Source of the DNA: Schistosoma haematobium
Taxonomy: Eukaryota > Platyhelminthes > Trematoda > Strigeidida > Schistosomatidae
Assembly: GCF_000699445.3 (NCBI RefSeq)
Contig: NC_067197.1
Coordinates: 10,732,152-10,796,151, forward strand
Length of the DNA stretch: 64,000 bases
Reading direction: 5' to 3'
The notes beneath the pieces were generated by a model. That model worked only from the letters and a program-made list of their open reading frames with translations. It ran no database searches and had not been told where the DNA came from. Below, piece after piece: positions 25,601-37,590 of this stretch; the stretch's first letter is position 1, and each line of letters begins with the position of its first letter. Both the position numbers and the translations under genes were made by a program.

Positions 25601-28600
25601 CTTATGCGCTTTAGTGAAGGTATAAACAGGTCCTAGAATGTGAGTTCATAAACATCTCCACTTACGAGAGAAAATGTTGGCTTCTCAGTGATCGGTTCGA
25701 GTTCGATTTCTGTAACTGGTTCTTGTACATCTAAACGTTCTTTCATGTGTTCAAGGAGCGTCACTAGTCTTTTCAAATCCATCCAGTTTATTCCTTTTGA
25801 CTAAAGAACAAAGTAGAGACAAAACCCAGTTTAATATCCAACCACGAGGGAAAAGTGAACCGGTTAAAACTTTCTTTCTAAACTTAATCAGTTCAGATCA
25901 CACACAAAAAAACAAAAATGTTTTCTCTGCTGATAACGAATTAAACTAAAAGAACTTAACGCGGCTTATGTTCATTCTTGAAATCTAGAGATTTCGACCA
26001 ACCATCAATTACTATGATATAATCGTTCATAGTCAAGATACATTTTCTTTTCCCTGAGAAATAAATTTTGTTAACTAACAAGCGTTGATAAAGCACAAAC
26101 TCTTCCCATTTACTCTGAGCATAGTTGTTGCCCACAGTGTTAATCAGAAATATTGGAAATTGTAGCTTAATCAAGTCAGAATTCTTGTCCTTTCGAGGTG
26201 ACTGACTCCTGAGCTTGTTTCTTGACACAATACGTTACTTTTGTACTAATTATCAGATAAATTCTGTAATTCTATGTTGTTCCTAACCGATGACTAGCCG
26301 TTAATAGGGTTATTTTATTTCACCTAATTAATTTTTTTTCAAAATTATTAGGGAAATTGCATGGACCTAAAATTTTTAACTGAGGAAGTCTAGTGAAGCT
26401 GTAGTGTACTAGAGGAAATTAGGATCAGTCAGTCAGCTACAACGTAGGACCAGGTACATATATGCATCAGTCCAAGTTGCTATACCTCATTAACACAACA
26501 AGATGAACACCGGATTCATAAAAGTAGTTAATTCAGGGATGGTAATATATAAAAGAAAGATTGCATATAAGGATAGGAAATTAGAATAACACTACACTAA
26601 TACTTCAGGAAATTATTTTCATACTAAAACCCTAGAAGAATTATTTTATGCTAATCTTGATGTCATTCATTCGCTTTGCTCAGAAAACTATCCTATCAAA
26701 TCTCACTCGTACTCTAGAAACATAAATCATTATAAAGCTGTTAACAGAATCCTACTGGTAGTTGACAGAAGCAATCAAACAAACATTCAGTGGAAATATG
26801 TGCTCTAAGTAGAATAGTCGTGGCTTGGTTTAAGTTGATCAACATTTTATAGTTGGTTTCGCGGATGAATATCAATTCATCACCAAATAGCTTTAATTTT
26901 TTTAAGCTCAAGGAACTTAATATGACCATTAATCAACATGATTAGCTAGTGTTCATTGTCACCAACGTGTACAATTAATCAACATAAAAGCCTTATCTAT
27001 CTGGGTGCTAGTACTCAGTAAGCTATACTTGAAGCCCTCATAAACTTGATCATACTGTTTGGACTTATACACTAACATAATACTAAGAATACGGACGTTA
27101 CCAGTAAGCTAAGTGAAATCCAAATAAAATGAGATCATTTGGTTCAATCTAATTTAGTGAAATACACTAGAATTATGTTCGCCCAATAACATTGTATTTT
27201 AATTATTTTTTTAAAAAGCATTAGTAGATAACTAGTTTTTTGTACTACTTTTAATCTTAAGTAACTCATATTTTCATCATACCAGTAATCAGATTACCTT
27301 TGGGGCTAAAAGTCGCATTTTAAAGATATTAAAGCATGGGAATGAAACGGGGAATATTTGCCAAAAAACTAACCTCTTTAATTTGATCCTCAAGTTTCCG
27401 AACATTCTCGAGAATAACAGTAATACAACGTGCAACTATAGGAAGGCTTACAGCCTTAGCAGTAGAGTAAGCTAATTCATACAAAGCAATAGCTTGTGAA
27501 AGAGTATTTCTAATGGTAGCCTTTGAAACTGTTTGATTTAGGTTACTTCCGTAAGTCGCAAGCGTAGACAGAAGTGAATTAGCACGATCAACTGTTGAAT
27601 GAATTAATGTAACAGCATGTATTGATGCTCTATGTTGTAGGCGCACGAGTCGTTCTGTTGGTGTAGCATCACCTCCTATAGAGAACTTTGGATCCTATGA
27701 GACAAAAAAACTGACAGTAGTAATTTAAATAAGTAATCTTTAAAATAATACAAAATGTTTCAAGATAACTCAACTTTTGTTTCAAAATGCAAATACTTAC
27801 ATCATCTTTCGGAAGATACAGATTAGCACAAGCCTCAGCAATATTCAGGGCACGGCTTGCAGTGGGTAGAATTATACATTCATTTGAAGTGTTCTTAATC
27901 TGTGCGCACGCTGCTTCAGCACGATCCAGAACATGTTGACAAGCCATATCATCGATCTTTTGGACAATTCCTGTAAAACACAAAAACGTTTTCGCTCAAA
28001 CTATCTATGCGAAGATACCACATTTTCAAGGATACCCAATACACTCTGAATAACCTCAAATATAATTGACATTTCGAGTTTTTCTAATCGGAACGTACAG
28101 ATATACTCAGAAATCAAATTAAGTGGTAAGCCCCAACCATCCGGTGTTAAAACATTTTGCTATTACTCACAAATAAGTGTAACATACGTGCATTTTACGA
28201 TAAAGAAGAGAAATGACCACTGTAGAGCAAAGAATTACACACAAAAGTTCTCCCTAAACAAACTCATCACATCCAGCTTTAGTAACGATCCTCTTAAGCA
28301 AATGCCACGAAGCAGCACCAACTGGCCCAAATTTGTCTAACTTAAGTAAATACATATGATATGTTTTCAGTTGACTGAATCCTCATTTAGTGAATGTTGT
28401 GCTTTATAAAACTAGTGTACTTTACACCTTAGTTATAAACTGTTCTACATGGTCTATTAGTTACCTAGAAATTCTTACAATGGTGAGAACTTCTAGCCCT
28501 AAAACTTTCACTGATCTAATTTATAAGGCTAGTATATAAAAAAAAGAAATTGATTGAGATAATTGAAAATTCATAAACCTAACTGTCACAACTAAACACT

Positions 28601-29023
28601 GACCGAGATCATTACAGACATCATTACTTCAGGTAGTACCAAGATTCACACCTTACACCAGAAGTATACCCTAAAAAACCTCTTTTCAGAAAACACTTCA
28701 GGGCAGGAGGTAGGGAAAACGCAACGCGTATATTATCATCGAATGACAAATAATTTTTAATTCTGAAACGTCGATTACATGTTATATAGTAAGGGATTTA
28801 AGGCAAAGTATGAACCGGTCTGCTTTTATATGTAATCTACTATAAATACAACCTTACCGCTTTCAACAATTGGTTTGATCACAGAAATAGCTTTATCTTC
28901 AGCTGTTTGTATAATTGGGCCTACAGACTCTTTTTTCTTGACCCAGTTGTAAACATCTAGTGCGGTCTTGTAAGTATCACCAACTACAGAATAACCACAC
29001 AAACGCGTTGCAAACGTAGTCAT
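22653..29023 (-). CDS. Perilipin-family lipid-droplet protein
   Basis: Five phase-consistent exons on the minus strand: 29023-28858 (ATG), 27970-27801, 27694-27374, 25800-25666 and 22700-22653 (stop TAA), about 279 aa. Donors are GTAAGG, GTAAGT, GTTAGT and GTAAGT; acceptors end TTTTACAG, CTCATAG, TTCTTTAG and CTTTTTAG. The N-terminus TTFATRLCGYSVVGDTYKTA, then the block ending KPIVES-GIVQKIDDMAC..VLDRAEAAC, matches the PAT/perilipin pattern in which a Val-rich 'PVV..Y' start leads to an amphipathic region and a KGLDKLE-like helix. Two helical exons follow (RASIHAVTLIHSTVDRANSL; LEDQIKE-SKGINWMDLKRL) and an acidic tail (ISGDNDESDTN). Such proteins coat lipid droplets and gate lipolysis. The short last exon is the least certain; AATAAA overlaps its stop region. 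Alternative exons in the 3-kb intron 4 cannot be excluded. Confidence 0.75.
22965..23115 (+). repeat. tRNA-derived SINE-like fragment
   Basis: CACCTAAGTGGTCGGACGAT resembles an A box, and CCCTGGGTTCAATCACTAA contains a B box (GGTTCAATC) at tRNA-like spacing. No cloverleaf can be completed. It lies within the last perilipin intron, on the opposite strand. Confidence 0.45.
26413..26584 (-). mobile_element. RTE 3'-end stub with 10-bp target-site duplication (antisense)
   Basis: A 152-bp insert (26423-26574) bracketed by AGGAAATTAG at 26413-26422 and 26575-26584. The insert starts with GATCAGTCAGTCAGCTAC, the reverse complement of the RTE (SR2-type) 3' terminus. It lies in perilipin intron 3 (25801-27373). 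As the perilipin gene is on the minus strand, the stub is in the gene's sense orientation. Confidence 0.75.
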
Positions 29024-29614
29024 TACAGTGGAAATTCAAACGTGAGTCAGAACCCAAGGTAAGCAATACATATATATTCACCCTATTGTTCAATATGCAA
29101 TGCTCCTATTTTTAAGCTAAATAAAATAAAGGGCGGTTTTCCATTGTTATCCTCTGAGAAAAGAACAGCTGAATATAAAATGCTATTTAGCAGCATACAA
29201 TGTTACGAAAACTGTTTCTTTCCTATAGAAAGCCAAACAACCAATGAAGGGGAAATAAAGGAAAACAAGAGAGAAATAAAGGGAACATTACGTTAGAAAA
29301 TAAACGAAAAGCAATGATGAAATGCGCCCAAATGTCTGCTTCTCCGCCCGTCGTGCGAAAATAATGCTCAATTTTCTTTTTTTCTGTTATGAGTGTCACC
29401 GAATCGTCTAGTTTTCTCCTACGTGAAGTGTAACTTACAGTTTTATTCGTTATTGCTAAACAATGCGCAAATAAAACAGATATCGACGGTTGTGAATTTA
29501 AACTAGTGCATACATGTTTTTGTTTTCTCCGATAACGTCTTTGTATTTTGCCTCTCATGTCCTGAAACTACCTTTGCATCATGAACCAAAGCAAGTTGTT
29601 TTTCCTTGACGAAT
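29024..29614. other. Upstream flank of the perilipin gene
   Basis: Probable 5' UTR/promoter region of the minus-strand gene. No convincing TATA box or additional exon was identified. A 111-codon open frame (29223-29558, minus) has no recognisable domain and is basic at one end and hydrophobic at the other; probably chance. Confidence 0.3.
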
Positions 29615-29785
29615 TAAGATACGAAACGAGTTGTAGAACTATGGTCTATTATGATATTAGTACTGCTCTAATAATAGACCTAATCCCGAGTTAAATATTG
29701 AATATCTATTTTCTGAGTAGTCTCTTGTTCAGCTTTGTGGATTGTGTGGTTATTGTTCAATGTCACTACAAAGTCAACGCACGTA
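29615..29785 (+). repeat. Inverted-repeat segment, partner of 31868-32310
   Basis: About 150 bp (core ATTAGTACTGCTCTAATAAT and TGTGGATTGTGTGGTTATTG) that recurs reverse-complemented at 31868-31970 and 32238-32310, about 2 kb away. The partner copy carries an extra ~270-bp block at the CCTAATCC/CGAGTTAAAT junction. Divergence is a few percent by eye. The pair could be terminal inverted repeats of a degenerate DNA transposon or a local inverted duplication. Confidence 0.7.
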
Positions 29786-31867
29786 AAGGTTGGCAAGAAC
29801 GGTTCTTACTTCATATGGAGCCGTAAAGCCTGCACTTCTGAATTGCACTTTTCGATGAATAGCCACGTATTGTGAGATCGCTGGAAACTTCAGATGCCAC
29901 AACGTGTGACAACATATAACTCATGTACGTATTAGGACTATCTTCCATTAACCGCCTCAACATGACCATCTGGAATAAGAACAAATAATCCAGTTTATTT
30001 GTTGACTTGCAAATTAGCACCTTACGTCTTCTTGCTGAAGACATGAATCCGACGTTATAAGTTCCTCTTCAGATGACAAAGGGGATTACAAACTTGATAC
30101 TCCGATGTCAAATTTCTATGGATGTTCATGTCCATAAAACGTCGACATAAGCTGCATAATATTTGCACTCAAGTTAAAAATAACTGACGATATGTTATGA
30201 ATTACAGCATATGGCTTATCAGATCCTAAGCATCCAATTGTACAAGTGAAATTAATTTCATTTGTAGCAGTAAGTGAAACCCCGAAATAAATAGTTCCAT
30301 CAGTCCTTACTAGTTTTTCTGGACATAAAACACGTTGAAACGCTCTCGCTCAAGCATATAATACTGAATGAAGTAGTACTAATTTTTCATAGGATGAATC
30401 GAGTAGACTGACTGATGTTGCATCAGATTACGACAAAAACTGACTACAAAATTGCAGTTAGCATCAGTATTCTTCTTTTAGAAATCACACATGATTTAAG
30501 TTATTCACATAAGCTTTCGAACAACGAACTTTTGTGTCCATTACCAAAAGACCAAACATGTTACTAGGGGTTGTGAGCAAAATAACACAAAAGTGGCTTC
30601 GATACAACTGTATGAGTCGCCATTTAGAATCTGAAAGAAAATACACAGAGGTAGCTTGAGAGAGTACAAAGAAGTGATTGAGACTGCCTAGATATCAGTG
30701 AGTTTCAAGAATGTACACATGCGGGGTAAATTATGAGGATACGCTGAATGTGACACAACCAGTCCGTACTAATTTGAATCTACTCGAAGACGACTGCAGC
30801 GGAAACGATTTACGAAGGTGATATTTATGAGGAAAATTCCCTTTGAATCTGTAGTGAAGTGGAACAATAAATAGAAGGACTGAGTACATGTTGCAGAAAG
30901 AACATCTCACACTAAGTTGTGCTTTGATCAGGCATGGGCTGAGTACCTTCAGCTATTAGCCATCACAAAACAGACAAGTCAGCATCAGCGTTGAATTTTT
31001 ACTTAGCCATTATTTTGAAGTTCTTTACGTCTACGAGTCACGGCACTTTAACGATATCATGTAGGTCCCTGAACTTCTCTGAGATGTTTAAACGTGGGAG
31101 GTTTGGCACTGATTGATAGTATTCGGTTAGCCTGAGACTGGTAGAAGTGTACGGGTATCTGTATTTGTACATTGGGGTCGCTTGATAATCAATAAACGTA
31201 CAACGGTGGTCGTTAATCTTCGTGTCACTTTTAAAGTAGGTCTGAAATAAGTAACTGAAGTACATTATAAAGAAAAATACTTCCACAAGCCCCACCAAAT
31301 TTACAAAAATATCAGAGCAAAAATATTTAGCATTGATTAGCGACGAAATTTTCAGTTTGCTTATGTATATGTATCGTCTTGCTTTTTACGCGAAATATAT
31401 GCATACGTCAAAGTGGGTTCGCTTGAGACATTTTCCGATTAAATCAATGGCATGCTACTCAAATTCATGCCTTTAAACCTTTCGAGATCCATTGTAAGTT
31501 GCACCAAAAAGTTTAGGTTAATAAATTACTCGCTGAAAAATTCCAATTATATTAAAACATAATTTTGTGAACGCAGAATATTCTTTTCAATCTGATGAGA
31601 ACCTAATGAGAAATTATCGAAAAGAATATTCTTCGCTCATAAAATTGTGTTTTAATAAATTACTTCCTACATAAATGTGTGTAATACACAGTTGGTTGAC
31701 TTGTACAAAGATTTTGGTTAAATGGGATTGGACGAACATAGACTTGAGTAAAACCGTGATGCTTATGAGCCGGCATACGTCGGAGGTTTTCTTAATATCA
31801 AGTGAGGAAAATAGGGGGGCGATAAATCTCCTGAAAGTAGGAAAGTTGCACTATGAATGACTTCAGC
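29786..31867. other. Interior between two inverted-repeat segments
   Basis: Two kilobases with slightly higher GC than the surroundings but only short open frames (29811-30044 and 31038-31298 on minus), none with a recognisable transposase motif. Contains the stem-loop at 31551-31658. Confidence 0.35.
31551..31658. repeat. Imperfect inverted repeat (MITE-like hairpin)
   Basis: ATTAAAACATAATTTTGTGA at the left matches the reverse complement of the right end (ATTAAAACACAATTTTATGA) and continues as AGAATATTCTTTT on both arms. Arms are about 37 bp with a few mismatches and the loop is about 30 bp. Non-coding. Confidence 0.65.
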
Positions 31868-32310
31868 AACAATGGTTTTGTAGTGGCATTGGACAATAAC
31901 CACACAATCCACAAAGCTGTGAACACGAGACTACTCAGAAAATAGATATTCAATATTTAACTCGGGGAAATACCTAACAATGGAGAAGGCGCGGAGAATG
32001 AATTGAATGGACTGGAGTCGAACGAGTGGCATGGCTCGGCCATGCAGGCGTGGTCCCTCTGAATGTTACCTTATATCTTCTATTCATGTTAAATATATTG
32101 TTCCTTCTCTAGCCTAACCTTGTTCTACATCATGTATTGGTAATTGATACGATACAGTGAGTTGGTGTAGTCGATGGTGTGACTTCCACGTAAGATCTTA
32201 TAGATTAGGCAGTTATATCATGACAAATCTACAAATTTAGGATTAGGTCTATTATTAGAGCAGTACTAATATCATAGTAGACCATAATTCTACAGTTTCT
32301 TATTCGGTTT
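31868..32310 (-). repeat. Inverted partner of 29615-29785, interrupted by ~270 bp
   Basis: 31868-31970 and 32238-32310 together match the reverse complement of the 29.6-29.8 kb segment. The intervening block, from ACCTAACAATGGAGAAGGCG to about 32237, is absent from the other copy, so it is either an insertion here or a deletion there. Confidence 0.65.
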
Positions 32311-32818
32311 TATTGCAACTCGAATCCCTGAAAAGGTGAACTACGGCTTGCCTATGGACCACGATGTGTTCATGCCTTTACCAAGATCAGTATTTATCAA
32401 TGGAATCGCTTCAACACATCAGAGGCTTTTTGGTGGAAGACTGTACAACTTCACCGACATAATGTTTCTGAACCCTTCTTTCAGCTATTTGTAAAATGCT
32501 TATTTATCCAAGCTTACAAACTAACAATTCTTATTATGAGCGTCTTCAGAGTGATGACCTCGTTGGTAAGCCGTTGCGACGTTTAGATAACATGAGAGAA
32601 TATTCAAAAAATAAACTGAGTTATGACATCTGATTTGAAGATTATCTACGTGAGATGAAGATTTGGTTGTAATTCATTCAAATGTTGATCTCAAAAATAC
32701 ATCTGTGCGCCTCAAGTAAGTCAATAAGACACGGGCTTAAAGTATTATGTAACAGTCCGAAACTATCAATCTTTTGCGTTGAATATAATAACCCCTGAGT
32801 TAGCAACCACCATTTGTT

Positions 32819-33223
32819 TCAAGGGTCATATGCAACTAGGCTTTCCATGGGCTGCTTAAAGAAAACATGTTGTCTCTTGGAATTCCTTGTTTTCCGGGGA
32901 AAAGTCACGCTGTCTTCGAAAACATAAATAAGTTTAAATTTGTCACATCTAACATCGCTGTTTTCTCTCAACGGTTTGTACTTTGGTTTTCGAAATTCCG
33001 GATACTTGCTAAATGTTGATGAGATGTAAATGTCAACTGCATGTGTGACTAAAACTAAACATGACATTGCTCTACTAATGGGTTGTTTTGTGATTCTGTT
33101 TACTAACCTCTGTTTACTTAGGTTGGTAAGTGCATTGGATTGTTTAGGAAGTCCGTAAAATGAGAAGAATTGAATCATCCGTAAAAACCCAAAATGAAGT
33201 GCAGTAGTGAGACTGGATTCCAA
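32819..33223 (-). other. 134-codon open frame of unknown nature
   Basis: A single open frame beginning MESSLTTALHFGFLRMIQFF, basic overall, with no recognised domain. It lies downstream (in its own orientation) of the antisense LINE at 34285-36250. It may be a LINE remnant or chance; there are no splice sites in phase to link it to an exon chain. Confidence 0.2.
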
Positions 33224-34284
33224 ATAATTTATCAGTGGTACATCGCTTCCACGTGCGCAGGAAACGCCGAATTATGGGCAACGGTAAGCTATAACTTAAA
33301 AACAACTGCACGTTGCAACATCCAAAAGTTTCCTAGCGTTATGATCAGTTTTTTGATCGTTCAGATGTACTGAAGAGTTCTGAATTTTGCATACCACCTG
33401 TATTGGACTACACCTAGAGTACTGTGTCCAAGCAGCTAGCACATTTATGAATAAAAGTGCTGATACACGTGAGAGTGTTCAGCTTGTAAAAACAAACTTA
33501 GTGACTGATATCTGCGAACTGTTTAACGAGTAATGCTAAAAACGCCTTAATCTTTTCCTCTTATCACAACGTAGAGCGCGGGATGATCTTGTATTTCGGC
33601 ATTCCGTATCTCTAATACTGGTTTGAGTGTTATTGTATCATACGCTTTTGCTCTCTTTAGAACGAATCATCTACGAGGTCACAGCATGTATGTTCAAAAA
33701 CCGTGAACTGATACATTCAGAGTGGAGTTCCGTTTGTCTCATGGAGTGGCCAATGATTGAACCGAATTACCCGACCAGGTGATGTCGGCCTTATCATTGA
33801 ATCTTGTCGGGGTGAGGCTGGATCGTCACTTAGAAAAAAGCTGTAGGATTGACACAGATCCACGCAACTACTATTGTTGTCGCTGAAGACTGGCTTATTT
33901 ATGTTTAATGTCCAAAGTTGCAATGCTCAGCAAACTGTCACCAAGCATATAGTGGCTAATTTAGAAAAAGTTGTAGTGAGTAATTCACATTGTAAAATGC
34001 TTTGAAGGAACAGGTTAAGGATATGAGCAGTCCTAAATTATTTTTACATCAGTATGAAAATCGTTTTTTACGGAACAGCGTATGATGAGAACGTGATACA
34101 GTTATCACTGATCAACAGATTTAGCATGAAATGTAAAGCTTTTATGGGAATGATGAGGGTTTTCTCGCGGAATGACATAAACTTTGATGTAAGGATAAAT
34201 TCACGCCGAAATTGGGTTTATGTGTCCATATTCACTACTTCTACCAGTCTCCAGCAATAAGGATAGTAGGTTGGTGAACCTATG

Positions 34285-36250
34285 TTAATTCTGACAGACT
34301 GCCTTCCAGCGAAGGTCGAGCTTCTCCTCGAAAATGTTCACTGATAATGCTGATACCGTCTGTTCGGGTAAGGGGTCACAGTCACTGACTACTCGATGAG
34401 AAAAACGGGACCCCACTTTAAGTTTATTAAATCGCGGTTTGTGAACCCTCTTGCTATGACCTCGGAGATTACTAGTGCTGGAGGGAGCAAAAAAATAAGA
34501 CATATTATCACCCAAATCATAATTAAAGATACGAAATGCCGGTACAAGGTCACCTCGCGTCCTACGAGACGACAAGGGGAAAAGGTTTAGGCGTTTTAAA
34601 CGCTCATAGTAAAGGAATTTAGAAAAACCCTCCACTATTTTTGTTCCTACACGCTAAACACGCTCAAGCGAGTTAGTATCCTTTATCAGAGATGGACTAG
34701 CTGCTTGGCTACAGTACTCTAGATGTGGTCTTACATAGGTGCGATATAGAATTCGAAACATTTCCTGGTCAAAGCATTTGAATGCTCGGCGAAGTGACCA
34801 TAACGCACGAAAGCCTTTGACTTATTATTACCCCTAAGTCTTGATGTTCTTGAACGCGTGGAAAAGATGTACCATCAGTAGCATAGTGGTGACTATTACC
34901 GTGTCCGAGGTGCATTAGCACAGTTCCTAGAATTAACTTCTAAGCCCCAACCCCGAGCCCATAGAGCTAACCCATCTAAGTCAGCTTGGAGATCAAAATG
35001 GTTAGCCTCACTTCTTGTTGTTTTCCAGATTTTGACATCATCCGTAAACAATTATGTCGACGGCTCAAGCAACAGCGTACATTGATTAGCGTGAAAGGGA
35101 AAAGTAGATGGCGTAAGATGGTGCCTTGGCGTGCACCACTTTTGACCGGCTTCCATTCAGACAGTGTTCCATTGACCCTCACTCTCTGTCTACGGCCACA
35201 TATGGCTGGTATATTGGCGGTGTGATTAAGACGAGTACTTTTAACAATACATTTAGGGTAGACTTTGTTAAAATACTGTGAAAAATTATCAGCTTTTGAA
35301 TAATCTGGTTCAGCCAGTAAATCTCAATTTTTTGTAACACTTACGAAGGAATACCATAACTATCTTTTATTCTTCGTTTAACGTACGAAAACAATCGTTC
35401 CGGACAGGTACGTCTATCTTACGTCAACTGTCTTTCGTAAGCAGTACAGCTATGGTCTTTTTACACATAGTCCGGATATTTTAGTATTTACACTTGAATG
35501 ATTCGTGTCCTGTTGACAAGAATAAGTCACAGAAGTGTTCCCTACGCTTTAACAGCTTTCGACGTTCCTTATAAATCCATGGTGAATGATGTGATAGCTA
35601 ATGTGTTGACCAAGGGATAAACGGTGATGTTATTGACTCGAATGTGGCCATGAACTTATACCACTCGTCTTCGATCGATCCATCAGAATAGACCGACCAG
35701 TAAATCGAGATGGCGCAGTATACGATTGCCTGCATATTAGCTCACCAGATATTAGGACGAGGTGGAGCAGATACGTATTGTATACCATGTGTCCGAAACT
35801 TGAAGTAAAATGCCCCGTAATCACTTTTTACTAGTGGGAGAAGGTGTTGAATGTCGATGACATCTTCACAGGGTTGTGTAAGGACAAGGTCCAGCAGTGA
35901 CGGATCGTGTTCCACGTCAACATGTGTCGGTTTTGCGACACATCGCACAAGTGCATATTGAATAGTGGTTGATAGAAGGTCACTAACGAAACAGCTATAT
36001 GGATCAGTAAGCTCTATTCAGTTGATATGCAGTGCATTAAAATCCGCAATGATGACACATTATGCCTTACATCAAGAACAGATGTGTTTTAAAATAAAGT
36101 CGTCAGCAAGACAACACGGACTACGGTATATTCCTCCAATGGTCACTAAACCGTGTCTAGACCTAATTGCACAACACGCTACCTCACATTTACCACTAAC
36201 ACTCCCGATATGACTGATTGTATACGAAGTGATCCCTAACATATAACATT
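34285..36250 (-). mobile_element. Degenerate CR1-like LINE (endonuclease and RT remnants)
   Basis: Read on the minus strand from high to low coordinates: an endonuclease C-terminus with HDPSLLDLVLTQPCEDVIDI (about 35740-35950), an RT segment NGTLSEWKPVKSG..QGTIL (about 35090-35180), the catalytic box FTDDVKIWK (about 35022-35048, another frame), and the C-terminal YYERLKRLNLFPLSSRRTRG block (34550-34620). The order matches CR1-type LINEs. Several frameshifts separate the pieces, so it is dead. Antisense remnants may extend to about 36900. No tail or target-site duplication identified. Confidence 0.75.
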
Positions 36251-37129
36251 ATGTCTCCTCCCTTGCAACCTGAAACTCTATCACTTCTGATACATATAAA
36301 GCCTGCAATGATGGGATAACAGTCTATACAGTAACAACACTTACGACACTGACGGATTCTTCGCTATCAGTACCCATTTTACCAGTGCAGCCCTCATCAA
36401 TCTTTCTGTTAGCCAGCCCCGGAATGCTTGTTGCCTCTTGGATGAGTATTGTTTCGCTCGAACAAAAAACATACAGAGTCAATGACAGTTCAGTTTTGAA
36501 CACCTTGTAGATCACCAACGTAGATGATCTATGTCGAAATGATTGGAGGCCTACTCGAGTTAGACATGAATGGTGTGACAAACTAGCTAATGTCGAAGTC
36601 ACACCTTGTGGTCAGCACCTTACGTGGACTACCCCATTGACGTATCACGGTACCATAGATGCTTTGAAGACTGTACAACACAGAGGACGTTATCACAGAA
36701 ATATATTAGTTAAGGTAGATACAAGCGAAAGTAAGACCACTGCCGCATGGGCCAGTCCATAGCGTATGATTAACTAATGCGCGTTGCTTGTACATGACCT
36801 TGGCAGGGAGCGATGATCTGCTCGACATTCAGTGATCCAACTGCCGGATGATTTGGCTAGGGCTCAGTGACATTTCACTGGCCCTACAACCTTTTATTGA
36901 CAGTGGGATTTAAGCAGGAATAATGCCACGGTCCATTTAAAATACCGAAAGTATAATATTTTTAACGTCCTAAAGACATAAAATGTTGTATTTTGAATCA
37001 GATACACCTACTGATGGGACACTGGACAGAAAAATAATTGAATCTACAGTTTCTTATTGTCAGTTGTTTGGTTACGCTAATACTAAGGGCCGTTGGTAAT
37101 GTCTTGACGGTCGTTTGGTGTTCTGACCG

Positions 37130-37356
37130 ATGGATCAGCTGTATCGAATTGATGAACTTCCCAATGTAGATGATGTTTTCAAGCATAGTTATGAAGTTTA
37201 CCGGAATTACTCGCTCGATGTTTTGAAGTACAAAGAATTTTGTCAGTATGGACTTGCAGAAAGCATCGAAAAAGTCCACGAATGGTGTATTCATCTCCAA
37301 TGCTTGAGTCCCTCTGATCCATGCTCCCCGATGAGTGGTGCGGAATACGAAAAGAG
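37130..37356 (+). CDS. Candidate coding exon, unknown protein
   Basis: ATG at 37130 in a purine-favourable context (ACCGATGG) opens MDQLYRIDELPNVDDVFKHS and continues with a Tyr/Glu-rich helical segment (YKEFCQYGLAESIEKVHEWC), ending at an AG|GTACGG donor at 37356/37357 with two bases of a codon left over. Composition and amphipathic periodicity look like real protein, unlike the surrounding retroelement debris. No partner exon was found, and the family is not recognised. It could be the first exon of a small gene ahead of the GPCR, or a relic. Confidence 0.4.
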
Positions 37357-37424
37357 GTACGGGCTTTTTGTGTTGATCAGTTGAGAACTTTTTATATTTT
37401 GATGGCGTCTTAAGGTCCTAACCT

Positions 37425-37590
37425 CCCTATTTTTGGGGAAACATCCGTTCCGGGCAAATTTTGGAGAAGGTGTAATAGAAAACTTTAGGGAGAGGGCACG
37501 AAAACCCTCAAAGTTTTCCCATATCTGTGGAAAATTCTCAAAGTTTCGGGGAAATCCTGAAAATATTTGGGGAAATTTCGGGTTTATGAA
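37425..37590. repeat. Degenerate short direct repeats (GGGGAAA/CTCAAAGTTT)
   Basis: TTTGGGGAAA, TTTCGGGGAAA and CTCAAAGTTT recur several times in about 165 bp, giving locally simple sequence and a spurious open frame (37433-37618). Confidence 0.5.

Noticed and set aside
29223..29558. 111-codon minus-strand open frame as an upstream exon of the perilipin gene
   Set aside because: There is no in-phase donor leading to 29023 and the composition is inconsistent; the perilipin N-terminus is complete without it.
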